A stretch of 64,000 nucleotides of DNA, taken from Ramlibacter sp. Its GTDB lineage: Bacteria > Pseudomonadota > Gammaproteobacteria > Burkholderiales > Burkholderiaceae_C. The notes below the pieces were generated by a model. That model saw only the letters and a program-made list of their open reading frames with translations. It was not told the DNA's origin and searched no databases. Both the position numbers and the translations under genes were made by a program. Shown here piece by piece: positions 15,820 to 23,235 of this stretch. The number at the start of each line of letters is the position of its first letter. Positions within the stretch are counted from its first letter, which is position 1. The stretch is taken from NCBI GenBank assembly GCA_016713005.1, contig JADJPY010000002.1, forward strand, positions 124,001-188,000, written 5' to 3'.

Positions 15820-16368
15820 TCAGGTGATGTCGATGCAGTGCAGGGCGTAGGTGCCAGTGCGGCGGTCGGAAAAATAGCGTTCCAGCGTTTCGCGCACCGT
15901 CCGGAAAGCGATTTCGTCCCAGGGTATTTCGGACTCCGAAAACAGCCGGGCTTCCATGGTTTCGTGGCCCGGATCAAACCGGTCGCTGAGCAGCCGGGCC
16001 CTGTAAAACAAGTGAACCTGGCCCACGCGGACGACCGTCAGCATCGAGAACAGGTCCTGCATCTCGATTAGTGCGCCCGCCTCTTCATTGGTTTCCCGGG
16101 CTGCTCCCTCGGCGACCGTTTCCCCCAATTCCATGAAGCCCGCCGGCAAAGTCCATTTGCCCCTGCGTGGTTCGATGTTTCGCTTGCACAGCAACACCTT
16201 GTCGCCCCAGTAGGGCACGGTCCCGACCACATTGAGCGGGTTCTCGTAGTGCACGGTCGCGCACCGCGAACAGACTGCACGCTCGCGGGTGTCGCCGTCG
16301 TCTGGCACCCGGTAGACCGTTGCCCCGCCGCATTCCCGGCAAAACTTGATCGGGTTGCGCAAGGGCAA
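15820..16368 (-). CDS. Nudix hydrolase with N-terminal zinc ribbon
   Basis: A 182-aa Nudix hydrolase. The Nudix box is complete (GFMELGETVAEGAARETNEE, then AGALI), supplying the Mg-binding REx2EE. The N-terminus carries a four-Cys zinc ribbon (FCRECG and VCSRC) like that of NudC-type or ADP-ribose-type Nudix proteins. The substrate is probably a nucleoside diphosphate linked to another moiety. No ATG fits; TTG 16368 is chosen because GAGGGAG lies nine bases upstream, inside the end of the TRAP binding-protein gene. It is probably co-transcribed with that gene, a link of position rather than clear function. Confidence 0.8.
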   Translation of the reverse strand: MPLRNPIKFCRECGGATVYRVPDDGDTRERAVCSRCATVHYENPLNVVGTVPYWGDKVLLCKRNIEPRRGKWTLPAGFMELGETVAEGAARETNEEAGALIEMQDLFSMLTVVRVGQVHLFYRARLLSDRFDPGHETMEARLFSESEIPWDEIAFRTVRETLERYFSDRRTGTYALHCIDIT

Positions 16369-16382
16369 TGCGTGTTTCTCCC

Positions 16383-17426
16383 TCAGGCCTTGCCGTGCTT
16401 GGCGATCAGCGCACGCGCCGTCTCCAGCAGCTTCTTGCCGTCGAAGTTGCGCTTGTTCATGTCGGCCACCCATTCATCATCAATCTGGCCGGACAGCTTG
16501 CGGAATTCTTCCGTGTCGGCGTCGGTGATCTGATAGATGGTGTTGTTGCGGTCCGAGGCCGTCTTGCGGCCCGCCGGATCATTGCCTTGTTGTGTCTTGC
16601 CCAGCCAGGCTGAAGTGGCCATGCCGGAATTGGCATCGATGATCTTCTTCAGGTCAGGTGCCAGGCCGTCGTACTTGGCCTTGTTCATGGCCATGACGAA
16701 CGTGGTGGTGTACAGCGCCGGCTTGTTCGCCGGGAACTCGCTGTGGAATTTGGTGAGTTCGTTGACCTTGATCGACGGCACGACTTCCCACGGAATCACA
16801 CAGGCTTCAATCGTCCCCTTGGAAAGCGCGTCCGTGATGGCGGGCAACGGCATTCCAACAGGCGTCGCGCCCACGGACCCCAGCATCTTGGTCACCTGGC
16901 GGGTCGGTCCACGCACTTTCATGCCCTTGAGATCGGCGGCAGACTTGATCAGCTTGTCCCTGGAGTGGAACATGCCGGGGCCATGCACATGGAGCGCCAG
17001 CACCTGCGTATCCTTGAATTCGTCCGGCGCCATGGTCTGCACGTACTCCCAATAGGCCTTGGACGTTGCCTCCGCGTTGTTCATCATGAAAGGCAACTCG
17101 AACACTTCCACGCGGGGAAAGCGGCCGGCTGTATTGCCGGGCAATGTCCAGACGATGTCCACCACGCCGTCCCGGGCCTGGTCGTACAGCTGCACCGGCG
17201 TGCCGCCGAGTTGCATGGCGGGATAGGCTTCGAACTTGATGCGCCCGCCCGAGTCTTTTTCGACCTTGTCCATCCAGGGCTTGTGCATGGACAGCCAGAC
17301 GTTGGACATCGGTGCCATGAAGGTGTGGAACTTGAGGGTGACCGATTGCTGCGCAAGCCCGCTGAGGGCCGGAGCACCCAGGGCCACCGCGGCCGAGGTC
17401 TTGAGGAGGGTACGACGCTGGATCAT
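16383..17426 (-). CDS. TRAP transporter solute-binding protein (DctP family)
   Basis: A 347-aa periplasmic binding protein. The N-terminus MIQRRTLLKTSAAVALG has a Tat-like RR and an Ala cleavage region. The mature part shows the DctP fold: WMDKVEKDSGGRIKFEAYPAMQLGG, the DQARDGVVDIVW segment, and the ligand-contacting Arg region LKGMKVRGPTRQVTKML. TRAP systems import carboxylic acids using ion gradients. No DctQ or DctM membrane genes are present here, so it must work with a distant transporter. It lies next to the gentisate-type gene cluster, about 100 bases downstream of the FAA hydrolase gene on the same strand, so an aromatic or other carboxylate ligand is plausible but unproven. Confidence 0.88.
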   Translation of the reverse strand: MIQRRTLLKTSAAVALGAPALSGLAQQSVTLKFHTFMAPMSNVWLSMHKPWMDKVEKDSGGRIKFEAYPAMQLGGTPVQLYDQARDGVVDIVWTLPGNTAGRFPRVEVFELPFMMNNAEATSKAYWEYVQTMAPDEFKDTQVLALHVHGPGMFHSRDKLIKSAADLKGMKVRGPTRQVTKMLGSVGATPVGMPLPAITDALSKGTIEACVIPWEVVPSIKVNELTKFHSEFPANKPALYTTTFVMAMNKAKYDGLAPDLKKIIDANSGMATSAWLGKTQQGNDPAGRKTASDRNNTIYQITDADTEEFRKLSGQIDDEWVADMNKRNFDGKKLLETARALIAKHGKA

Positions 17427-17522
17427 GGAATATCTCCGTGTTGGATGACGACAAGTTAACGCATTGGGGGCAAGACGGCTTCGGGGCTTTCCCGCAAACA
17501 GCGTACTCGCACCGCCCGCAAA

Positions 17523-18224
17523 TCAGCTGCTGGTGACGCGCACCGACAGCGTGCCCAGACCGTCCACGCCACCCACCAGCGTGTCGCCGGCGACCACGGC
17601 GTTCACGCCTTCAGGTGTGCCGGTGTAGATCAGGTCGCCGGGTTGCAGTTCCCAGGCGGCCGACAGGTGTTCGATGGTTTCGCCGATGTTCCAGATCAGC
17701 TTGGCCACGGTGCTGCGCTGGCGGTCCGCGCCGTTGACCTGGAGCCAGATTGGCGCCCGGGCAACGTCCCCGGCCTGGGCAGCAGGCGTGATCGGGCCGA
17801 TCGGGGCCGAATGGTCATAGGCCTTGCCAATGCACCAGGGGCGACCCTGCTTCTTCATCTCGCCCTGAAGGTCGCGTCGGGTCATGTCCAGGCCCACCGC
17901 ATAGCCAAAGATGTGCCCGGCGGCGTCGGCAGCCTTGATGTTGCGCCCACCCGTGCCGATGGCCACGACCAGTTCGATCTCGTGGTGGAGGTTGTTCGTC
18001 AGGCTTGGGTAGGGGATCTGACCCGTTTCGCCGGCCGCAACGCTCACGATGGCGTCGGCCGGCTTGAGGAAGAAGAACGGTGGCTCGCGGCCTGTGAAGC
18101 CCATTTCCTTGGCATGCTCCTCGTAGTTGCGGCCCACGCAATAGATGCGGTGCACGGGGAAGCGTTCGGGGCGGCCGAGAACCGGTACGGACACGGTGGC
18201 CGGCGGGGTGAATACGTAACTCAT
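17523..18224 (-). CDS. Fumarylacetoacetate-hydrolase family protein (fumarylpyruvate hydrolase-like)
   Basis: A 233-aa FAA-hydrolase-family enzyme. The metal-binding carboxylates are visible (LHHEIELVVAIG, then VGLDMTRRDLQ), and IYCVGRNYEEHAKEMG with the PFFFLKPADA loop is typical of the short fumarylpyruvate/maleylpyruvate hydrolases. In gentisate catabolism this enzyme splits fumarylpyruvate to fumarate and pyruvate. That role fits its position: its ATG overlaps the stop of the gentisate-dioxygenase-like gene by four bases (ATGA), so the two are translationally coupled. It is the last gene of that run before the TRAP binding protein. A different acylpyruvate substrate remains possible. Confidence 0.88.
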   Translation of the reverse strand: MSYVFTPPATVSVPVLGRPERFPVHRIYCVGRNYEEHAKEMGFTGREPPFFFLKPADAIVSVAAGETGQIPYPSLTNNLHHEIELVVAIGTGGRNIKAADAAGHIFGYAVGLDMTRRDLQGEMKKQGRPWCIGKAYDHSAPIGPITPAAQAGDVARAPIWLQVNGADRQRSTVAKLIWNIGETIEHLSAAWELQPGDLIYTGTPEGVNAVVAGDTLVGGVDGLGTLSVRVTSS

Positions 18225-19276
18225 GAAAGCCTTTCTTCGCGGTGGAGGGCCAGCGCCTGCTGCACAGGCCGGTCAGAGTAACTGAACAGCACACAGCCCG
18301 GCTGCGACCGCAGCCGCGCAGTGTGCCATGAGGGAATCACAAAATGGTCGCGCGGGGCAAACGCAAACTCCTGCGTCTGTCCTGCGTTTTCAACGAACAC
18401 GCTGCCATGCCCTTCAACCACGCTGTACACCGTGCCGTCGGTTTGCCGCCAGGGGTTGCCATTGAAGCCGGGCGGAAGCCGCTGCATGAAAGTGGCCATC
18501 GTCGGCATGGGCGAGCCGCCCGTCAGCGGGTGGATGTACCGCAGCTTGACGCCGTCCCAGTCGTCCACCGGCGCGTCGCGCTCGAGCTTCTCCAGCGCCT
18601 CACGGCTGCGCTCGTAGGGGTAGCTGAAGATCGGGGACGTGGCGCCGAACGGCGCATCCTGTCGCACAGGGGCCATGTTGTGGCCATAGCGCGCGTAGCT
18701 GGTGCCCTCTGCCCGTGTCACGACCTGCGATTTGCGGGTGTCGTTCTGGGCAAACCCGGCGTCGAAGAACCGCACCATGGGGATGTCCAGGCCGTCAAGC
18801 CAGACCACGGGCCCGTCGGCCTCGCTGCCGTGGTCGTGCCAGGTCCAGCTGGGCGTGATGATGAAATCGCCCGGGTGCATCGTGGTGCGTTCACCGTCCA
18901 CCGCGGTGTAGGCACCCTGGCCCTCGACGATGAAACGCAATGCGCTTTGCGTGTGCCGGTGGCTGGGCGCCACCTCACCGGGCAGGATCAGCTGCAGCCC
19001 GGCGTACAGCGACTGCGTGACGGCGGATTGCCCGCGAAGGGCGGGGTTCTCCAGGATGAGAACGCGGCGCACGGCCTCTTCGGCGGTGATGGCCTCGCCG
19101 GCGCGCATCAGGAAAGGCCGCACGTCTGCGTACCTCCAGTGCGCCGGCACACAAGGCGAAGCCGGCTGCGGTGGCACCAGCGCGTGCAGGACCTCCCACA
19201 ACGGCGTGAGGTGTTGCGGCGACATGTCCGCATAGAGCTGCTGGCGCACGGCGGTCGGGTTCAGGGGAGCGTTCAT
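18221..19276 (-). CDS. Gentisate 1,2-dioxygenase-like cupin dioxygenase
   Basis: A 351-aa bicupin of the gentisate/1-hydroxy-2-naphthoate/salicylate dioxygenase family, which cleaves the ring between the carboxyl- and hydroxyl-bearing carbons using Fe(II). The iron-binding first cupin has SHRHTQSALRFIVEGQGAYT (His106, His108) and WTWHDHG (His147/His149). The second cupin includes YSVVEGHGSVFV. The start ATG 19276 gives the conserved N-terminus. Four-base overlaps join it to the FAD oxidoreductase upstream and the FAA hydrolase downstream. In this cluster the true substrate could be gentisate or an amino analogue such as 5-aminosalicylate; the sequence alone does not tell. Confidence 0.88.
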   Translation of the reverse strand: MNAPLNPTAVRQQLYADMSPQHLTPLWEVLHALVPPQPASPCVPAHWRYADVRPFLMRAGEAITAEEAVRRVLILENPALRGQSAVTQSLYAGLQLILPGEVAPSHRHTQSALRFIVEGQGAYTAVDGERTTMHPGDFIITPSWTWHDHGSEADGPVVWLDGLDIPMVRFFDAGFAQNDTRKSQVVTRAEGTSYARYGHNMAPVRQDAPFGATSPIFSYPYERSREALEKLERDAPVDDWDGVKLRYIHPLTGGSPMPTMATFMQRLPPGFNGNPWRQTDGTVYSVVEGHGSVFVENAGQTQEFAFAPRDHFVIPSWHTARLRSQPGCVLFSYSDRPVQQALALHREERLS

Positions 19277-20640
19277 GGCGATTCCTTCTGGGGTTCTGTG
19301 CCGAGCCAGGCACCTGCGGACTCCAGGGCGGCCTGCAGGCTGTCCATGTTGACGTCTGCAGCGGTGCAACCGGTGTCCAGTGCCAGTACGGCCGCCGTGC
19401 CGGCAGCCTGGCCCATCACAAAGCACGCGCCCGTGACGCGAGCGGCCGATTGCGCCTCGTGGCTCATCGACGCGCAGCGCCCCGCTACCCACAGGTTGTC
19501 CATGCCCACAGGCACGGTCATGCGGTAGGGAAGGTGGTTGTAACCCCGGCTGCCGGGTATGTCGGGCCAGCGGAATTCCACGTCGCCCTTGAGGTGCAGT
19601 TCCAGCGGCCAGCCGTTGACGCCCACGGTGTCGTCAAAACTGGCGCAACCCAGCACATCGGCCTCGGTCAGCTGAACGAGGCCCCGAACGCGGCGCGTCT
19701 CGCGGATTCCCACCTGGGGCGCAATGTCCACGATGTAGGCCGCCTCGAACCCCGGGACTTCACGAAGGAAGCCCGTCACGCTGGCGATCTGGCGGCGACC
19801 TTGCACCTCGGCGTCGCTCAGCTCCAGCGCGTCGGTGCCGTCCATCGCCATGCCCTGCGCATTGGCCAGCTGCGTCAGGTTGACGCGCCATTCGCCGGAA
19901 TTCTTCTGCGGTCGCACGATCGGCGTCTTGCGTGGAAAGGTGTAGCGGCCGTCTGCCTGGGCCTGGGCCATCAGCTGCGGGATCACTTCCCATGCCCTGC
20001 CGGCACGCGCCGCGTCGATGCCGGCCAGCCGGAACATCGTGGAGGGGTACAGCATGTTGCCTTCGCCATCGCCCTTGTCATACGGCACGCCCGCCCAGGC
20101 GGCAAGATCCCCGTCGCCGGAGGCGTCAATGAAGCAGCGGCCCACGATCGCGTACCGACCAGACTTCGTCTCCACCAGCAACGCCTGCACGCGGCGGGGC
20201 GAGGCCATCACCGTGCCCACGGCCAATGCGTGAAACAGCACCTGCACCCCGGCGGATTCCATCAGTTCGTCGGCAGCGATCTTGTAGGCCGCCGTGTCAT
20301 AGGCCTGCGCCACGGTCTTGCCAAACAGCGCATGCGGCGCATTGAGTCCGCCCAGGCGGTCGATGCGATCCAGCAGGTCGTCGGCCACGCCGTGGACCAC
20401 CTGCCGGATCTCCCCGTACACATTGGCGTGCAGGCCGCAGAAATTGGTGACGCCGGCGGCCGTGCCCATGCCGCCCAGGAAGCCGTACCTTTCCAACAAC
20501 AGCACGGTACGGCCGGCGCGCGCAGCCGATACGGCGGCCGCCATCCCGGCTGGCCCGCCCCCCAGCACCACCACATCGAACTCGCCGAAGACGGGCGTCT
20601 GTCGGCCGGGTTCGGTCAGATGGGCTGGGGCTGGAGACAT
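19273..20640 (-). CDS. FAD-dependent oxidoreductase
   Basis: A 455-aa flavoprotein of the FAD-dependent oxidoreductase type related to large dehydrogenases and to families that reduce or oxidise unsaturated or amine substrates. The FAD-binding Rossmann motif is VVVLGGGPAGMAAAVSAARAG (about 23-43), with LLLERYGFLGGMGTAAGVTN following, and a second FAD contact at IDASGDGDLAAWAG. The C-terminal GMDNLWVAGRCASMSHEAQSAARV is the usual FAD-closing motif. There is no signal peptide. It is the first gene of the run that continues with the gentisate-type dioxygenase, and it is divergent from marR. Its reaction in the pathway is unknown; a dehydrogenation or deamination step before ring cleavage would fit. 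Confidence 0.8.
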   Translation of the reverse strand: MSPAPAHLTEPGRQTPVFGEFDVVVLGGGPAGMAAAVSAARAGRTVLLLERYGFLGGMGTAAGVTNFCGLHANVYGEIRQVVHGVADDLLDRIDRLGGLNAPHALFGKTVAQAYDTAAYKIAADELMESAGVQVLFHALAVGTVMASPRRVQALLVETKSGRYAIVGRCFIDASGDGDLAAWAGVPYDKGDGEGNMLYPSTMFRLAGIDAARAGRAWEVIPQLMAQAQADGRYTFPRKTPIVRPQKNSGEWRVNLTQLANAQGMAMDGTDALELSDAEVQGRRQIASVTGFLREVPGFEAAYIVDIAPQVGIRETRRVRGLVQLTEADVLGCASFDDTVGVNGWPLELHLKGDVEFRWPDIPGSRGYNHLPYRMTVPVGMDNLWVAGRCASMSHEAQSAARVTGACFVMGQAAGTAAVLALDTGCTAADVNMDSLQAALESAGAWLGTEPQKESP

Positions 20641-20660
20641 GGGTGGGCTGGCCGGGGCGG

Positions 20661-20683
20661 TTAATAGTAAGTATACGTATTAA
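20661..20683. promoter_or_regulatory. Inverted repeat, candidate MarR operator
   Basis: TTAATA-N11-TATTAA, with ATACGTAT at its centre, forms an AT-rich dyad in otherwise GC-rich DNA. It lies in the 93-base gap between the divergent FAD oxidoreductase and marR starts, which suits autoregulation and control of the catabolic run. Confidence 0.6.
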
Positions 20684-20733
20684 TTGACCTGGCGCAAGGC
20701 AGCTTGCCCGGCGGCGCTGGCTACACTCGCCAC

Positions 20734-21183
20734 ATGGCCAAGAGTTACGACTTCGAGCACGCGCCGGGCCACCTGATCCGGCGTGCGCACCAGCGGGCGG
20801 TGGCGGTTTTCATGGAGGAGACCGCCGCGTTTGACGTCACGCCCGTGCAGTTCGCCATCCTCAATGCGCTGATCGACGATCCGGGCGAAGACCAGGTGAC
20901 GCTGGCGGCGCGGGTGGCGTTCGACGCGGCCACGTCGGGCTCGGTGATTGGGCGGCTGGAGGCAAAGGGGTGGGTACGGCGTCAGCCCGATGTGCAGGAC
21001 CGGCGGCGCAAGCTGATCTGGGTGACGCCCGAAGGCGAGCGCGTGGCGCTGAGCATGAAGCGCGCCGTGGCCCGGGCCCAGAACCGAATCCTCAGCGGCC
21101 TGGACGATGCGGAGCGCGCCCAGTTTGTCGCGCTGCTGGGCAAGCTGGTGGGCGAAGCGTCCGAATCCGCTCAGGCGGACTGA
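20734..21183 (+). CDS. MarR-family transcriptional regulator
   Basis: A 149-aa winged-helix regulator. The MarR core is clear: FDVTPVQFAILNALIDDPGEDQVTLAARVAFDAATSGSVIGRLEAKGWVRR is split by standard helix boundaries (quoted as the region about 25-75), followed by the wing DVQDRRRKLIWVTPEGE. MarR proteins of aromatic catabolism typically repress and respond to a phenolic or CoA-ester ligand. ATG 20734 is preferred over an upstream GTG/ATG because it begins the conserved HLIRRAHQR region. An AT-rich dyad (20661-20683) lies between it and the divergent FAD oxidoreductase gene, a likely operator. It converges with the ABM gene. Confidence 0.9.
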   Translation: MAKSYDFEHAPGHLIRRAHQRAVAVFMEETAAFDVTPVQFAILNALIDDPGEDQVTLAARVAFDAATSGSVIGRLEAKGWVRRQPDVQDRRRKLIWVTPEGERVALSMKRAVARAQNRILSGLDDAERAQFVALLGKLVGEASESAQAD

Positions 21184-21188
21184 CCGGT

Positions 21189-21491
21189 TCAGTCCGACTT
21201 GACCAGCAGGTCGAAGTGTTCCACCAGCGGCGGCGCGGCGAAGAACGGGCCGACGATGGCGCGCCACTCGGCGAACAGCGGCCCCTGGCGGAAAGCGACG
21301 GTGTGGTCTTCCAGCTTCGCCCAGAAGATCTGCAGGATGTAGCGCTCGGGCGACTCGATGCACTTGTTGACCTTGTAGCCCTGCATGCCCTGTGCCCGCG
21401 AGATCACGGTCGCCAGCCCGCGCTGGATGGCCTCGTCAAAGGCGGCCTGCTGGCCGGGTGCGATGCGGATGTCGGCGATCTCGAGAATCAT
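21189..21491 (-). CDS. Antibiotic biosynthesis monooxygenase (ABM) domain protein
   Basis: A 100-aa single ABM-domain protein: a dimeric ferredoxin-like alpha/beta barrel starting MILEIADIRIAPGQQAAFDEAI, with the usual GYKVNKCIESPERYILQIFW strand pair and a terminal hydrophobic strand LVEHFDLLVKSD. Members include cofactor-free quinol monooxygenases and proteins of unknown function. In this cluster it could oxidise or protect an unstable phenolic intermediate. It lies downstream of the glutamine-synthetase-like gene on the same strand and converges with marR. Confidence 0.8.
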   Translation of the reverse strand: MILEIADIRIAPGQQAAFDEAIQRGLATVISRAQGMQGYKVNKCIESPERYILQIFWAKLEDHTVAFRQGPLFAEWRAIVGPFFAAPPLVEHFDLLVKSD

Positions 21492-21513
21492 GGTTGGGCC
21501 TCGCTGCGAAAGG

Positions 21514-21639
21514 TCAATGCTGGGTGGGCGGCAAGTCTACCGTGAGGCCGTCCAGCGCTGGCCAAAAGGCCGAATGCGGCTCGCGCACGAACACAAGGCA
21601 GTTGCCGCGGGTCATCAGGCCTTGCCCGGTTTTGGGCAT
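21514..21639 (-). CDS. Possible 41-aa protein in the catabolic cluster
   Basis: A short frame of 41 codons beginning MPKTGQGLMTRGNCLVFV and ending LTVDLPPTQH. It sits on the same strand between the glutamine-synthetase-like and ABM genes, with TGAGGT about eight bases before ATG 21639. Amino-acid composition is protein-like, with one Trp and balanced charge, but I recognise no family. It could be a small subunit, a relic of a longer gene, or chance. A dispersed palindromic repeat copy lies immediately upstream (21652-21701), so its start may have been disturbed by that insertion. Confidence 0.3.
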   Translation of the reverse strand: MPKTGQGLMTRGNCLVFVREPHSAFWPALDGLTVDLPPTQH

Positions 21640-21651
21640 CAAATGTGACCT

Positions 21652-21701
21652 CAGCCCCCGCCAGTTCTTGTTGACCCGCTATGGTTTTGATAGCAATCCG
21701 G
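21652..21701. repeat. Dispersed palindromic repeat with C-rich 5' block
   Basis: The core GCTATGGTTTTGATAGC (21678-21694) is preceded by CAGCCCCCGCCAGTTCTTGT and followed by AATCCGG. It lies between the glutamine-synthetase-like stop and the 41-aa frame. Confidence 0.85.
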
Positions 21702-21720
21702 TCGTCCATGGCCGCAGGGC

Positions 21721-23235
21721 TCAGAACCGGCTGAAGTATTCGCGCCGCTGGAAATCGTCGGGGTCGCTGGCCTGCCCGAAGCGTGTGAACTCCGACTGCT
21801 TGATGCGCTGGTAGTAGTCCACGAAGCTGTGGCCAAACGCATCCACCAGTGTCACGTCGTCCTGCAGCGCCTGGAGTGCTTCGCCCAGGCTGGTGGGCAG
21901 GCGCGTGGCGGAGCCCGCCGTCCCCGCAAGCCCGGGCGACGGGTCCACCGCCGCGTAAGGTGACTTCGTGGCGGGCGGTGGCGCCAGCTCGCGCTGCAAC
22001 CCGTCCAGCCCGGCGTGGATCTGCGAAGCCAGGTACAGGTAGGGGTTGGCGGATGGCTCGCCCACGCGGTTCTCGATGCGGGTACCGTCGTCGCCGCACT
22101 CGCCCACCACGCGCAGCATCGCGCCGCGGTTGTCGCGCCCCCACAGCACCGACTGAGGCGCCAGCGCGTTCGGGCGAAAGCGCCCGTAGCCATTGGCCGT
22201 GGGTGTGCAGAACACGCTCATGCCGCGCGCGTGCGCCAGCAGCCCCGCCAGCCAGTGGGCGCCCACGGCCGACAGCGTGTGTTGCGCCTCATGCGGCGTG
22301 CTGCCCGGCGCGGGCAGGTCACGCACGAAGGCGTTGGCGCCGCTGTCCGTGGCCACCAGCGACTGGTGCAGGTGCCAGCCGCTGGACATGATGTTGGGAA
22401 ACGGCGGGCGGCACATGAAGCTGGCGTGGTAGCCCGCGCGGCGCAACGCCTGCTTCACGCCGTTGCGGAACAGCACCATGTTGTCGGCGGCGGTCAGCGC
22501 GTCTGTCACGTCGAACACCGCCTCCACCTGGCTGGGCCCCAGCTCGATCTCCAGAGAGAGCAACGGCAGCCCCAGGGCCTGTGCGGTGTGCTGCACGATG
22601 CGCAGCGGCTCTTCGGCCATGTCGGCCCAGGCCTCGGTCAACAGGTTGTAGCCAGGGTGCACCAGGCTCACGGCGGGCGGCGCACCCGGCCAGTCTGCGG
22701 CTTGCGGATCCATCTGCGCCTGCGTGTTGTCGATGCGGTAGATGTGGAACTCGATCTCAAGCCCGCAACGCATCCCGTACCCTGCCTGCGCCAGCCGCGC
22801 CAGTGCATGCTGCAGCACGCGGCGCGTGTCCAGCATCACCGGCGTGCCGTCCTGGAACCAGGGCTGGCATTGCACCCAGCCGGTGGAGGCAGCCCAGGGC
22901 AGCAGGCGCAGGCTGGCCGGGTCGCCCAGCAGCATCAGGTTGTTGGCCTGGCCAAAGCCCGGCAGGCTGTCCGTACCGCCGGGCTCGAACACCTTGAAGG
23001 CGGTCCTGTCCGACGTGTCCTTCAGCATCAGCGTGCTGACCATGCCCACACCCTCGCGCAGCGCGCGTGCGGCGGCCGCGGCGACAAGCGTCTTGCCACG
23101 GGTGACGCCGTGCAGGTCGCACCAGACGAAGCGCACCAGCTCCAGCCCCGAGGCGTCGATCACCTGCGCCGCGTGGCGCACCGCCTGCTCGCGTGCGCCG
23201 TCGTGCACGCCACAGCGCTGGGCAAACGAGGTCAC
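21721..23235 (-). CDS. Glutamine-synthetase-like ligase
   Basis: A 504-aa glutamine-synthetase-fold enzyme. Catalytic-domain landmarks include GLEIEFHIYRID (metal Glu), LSLEIELGPSQVEAVF, SSGWHLHQSLV (ammonia/ATP loop region) and RIENRVGEPSANPYLYLASQ near the C-terminus. It is not a standard GlnA: the N-terminal sequence is divergent and there is no adenylylation-site tyrosine motif I can identify. GS-like ligases in aniline and polyamine catabolism attach glutamate to an amine. Its ATG overlaps the stop of the Rieske oxygenase gene by four bases, as expected if both act on one amino-aromatic substrate. The substrate assignment is inference. Confidence 0.85.
   Translation of the reverse strand: MTSFAQRCGVHDGAREQAVRHAAQVIDASGLELVRFVWCDLHGVTRGKTLVAAAAARALREGVGMVSTLMLKDTSDRTAFKVFEPGGTDSLPGFGQANNLMLLGDPASLRLLPWAASTGWVQCQPWFQDGTPVMLDTRRVLQHALARLAQAGYGMRCGLEIEFHIYRIDNTQAQMDPQAADWPGAPPAVSLVHPGYNLLTEAWADMAEEPLRIVQHTAQALGLPLLSLEIELGPSQVEAVFDVTDALTAADNMVLFRNGVKQALRRAGYHASFMCRPPFPNIMSSGWHLHQSLVATDSGANAFVRDLPAPGSTPHEAQHTLSAVGAHWLAGLLAHARGMSVFCTPTANGYGRFRPNALAPQSVLWGRDNRGAMLRVVGECGDDGTRIENRVGEPSANPYLYLASQIHAGLDGLQRELAPPPATKSPYAAVDPSPGLAGTAGSATRLPTSLGEALQALQDDVTLVDAFGHSFVDYYQRIKQSEFTRFGQASDPDDFQRREYFSRF

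Noticed and set aside
16383..17426. A complete TRAP transporter
   Set aside because: Neither DctQ nor DctM genes are near; only the binding protein is encoded here.
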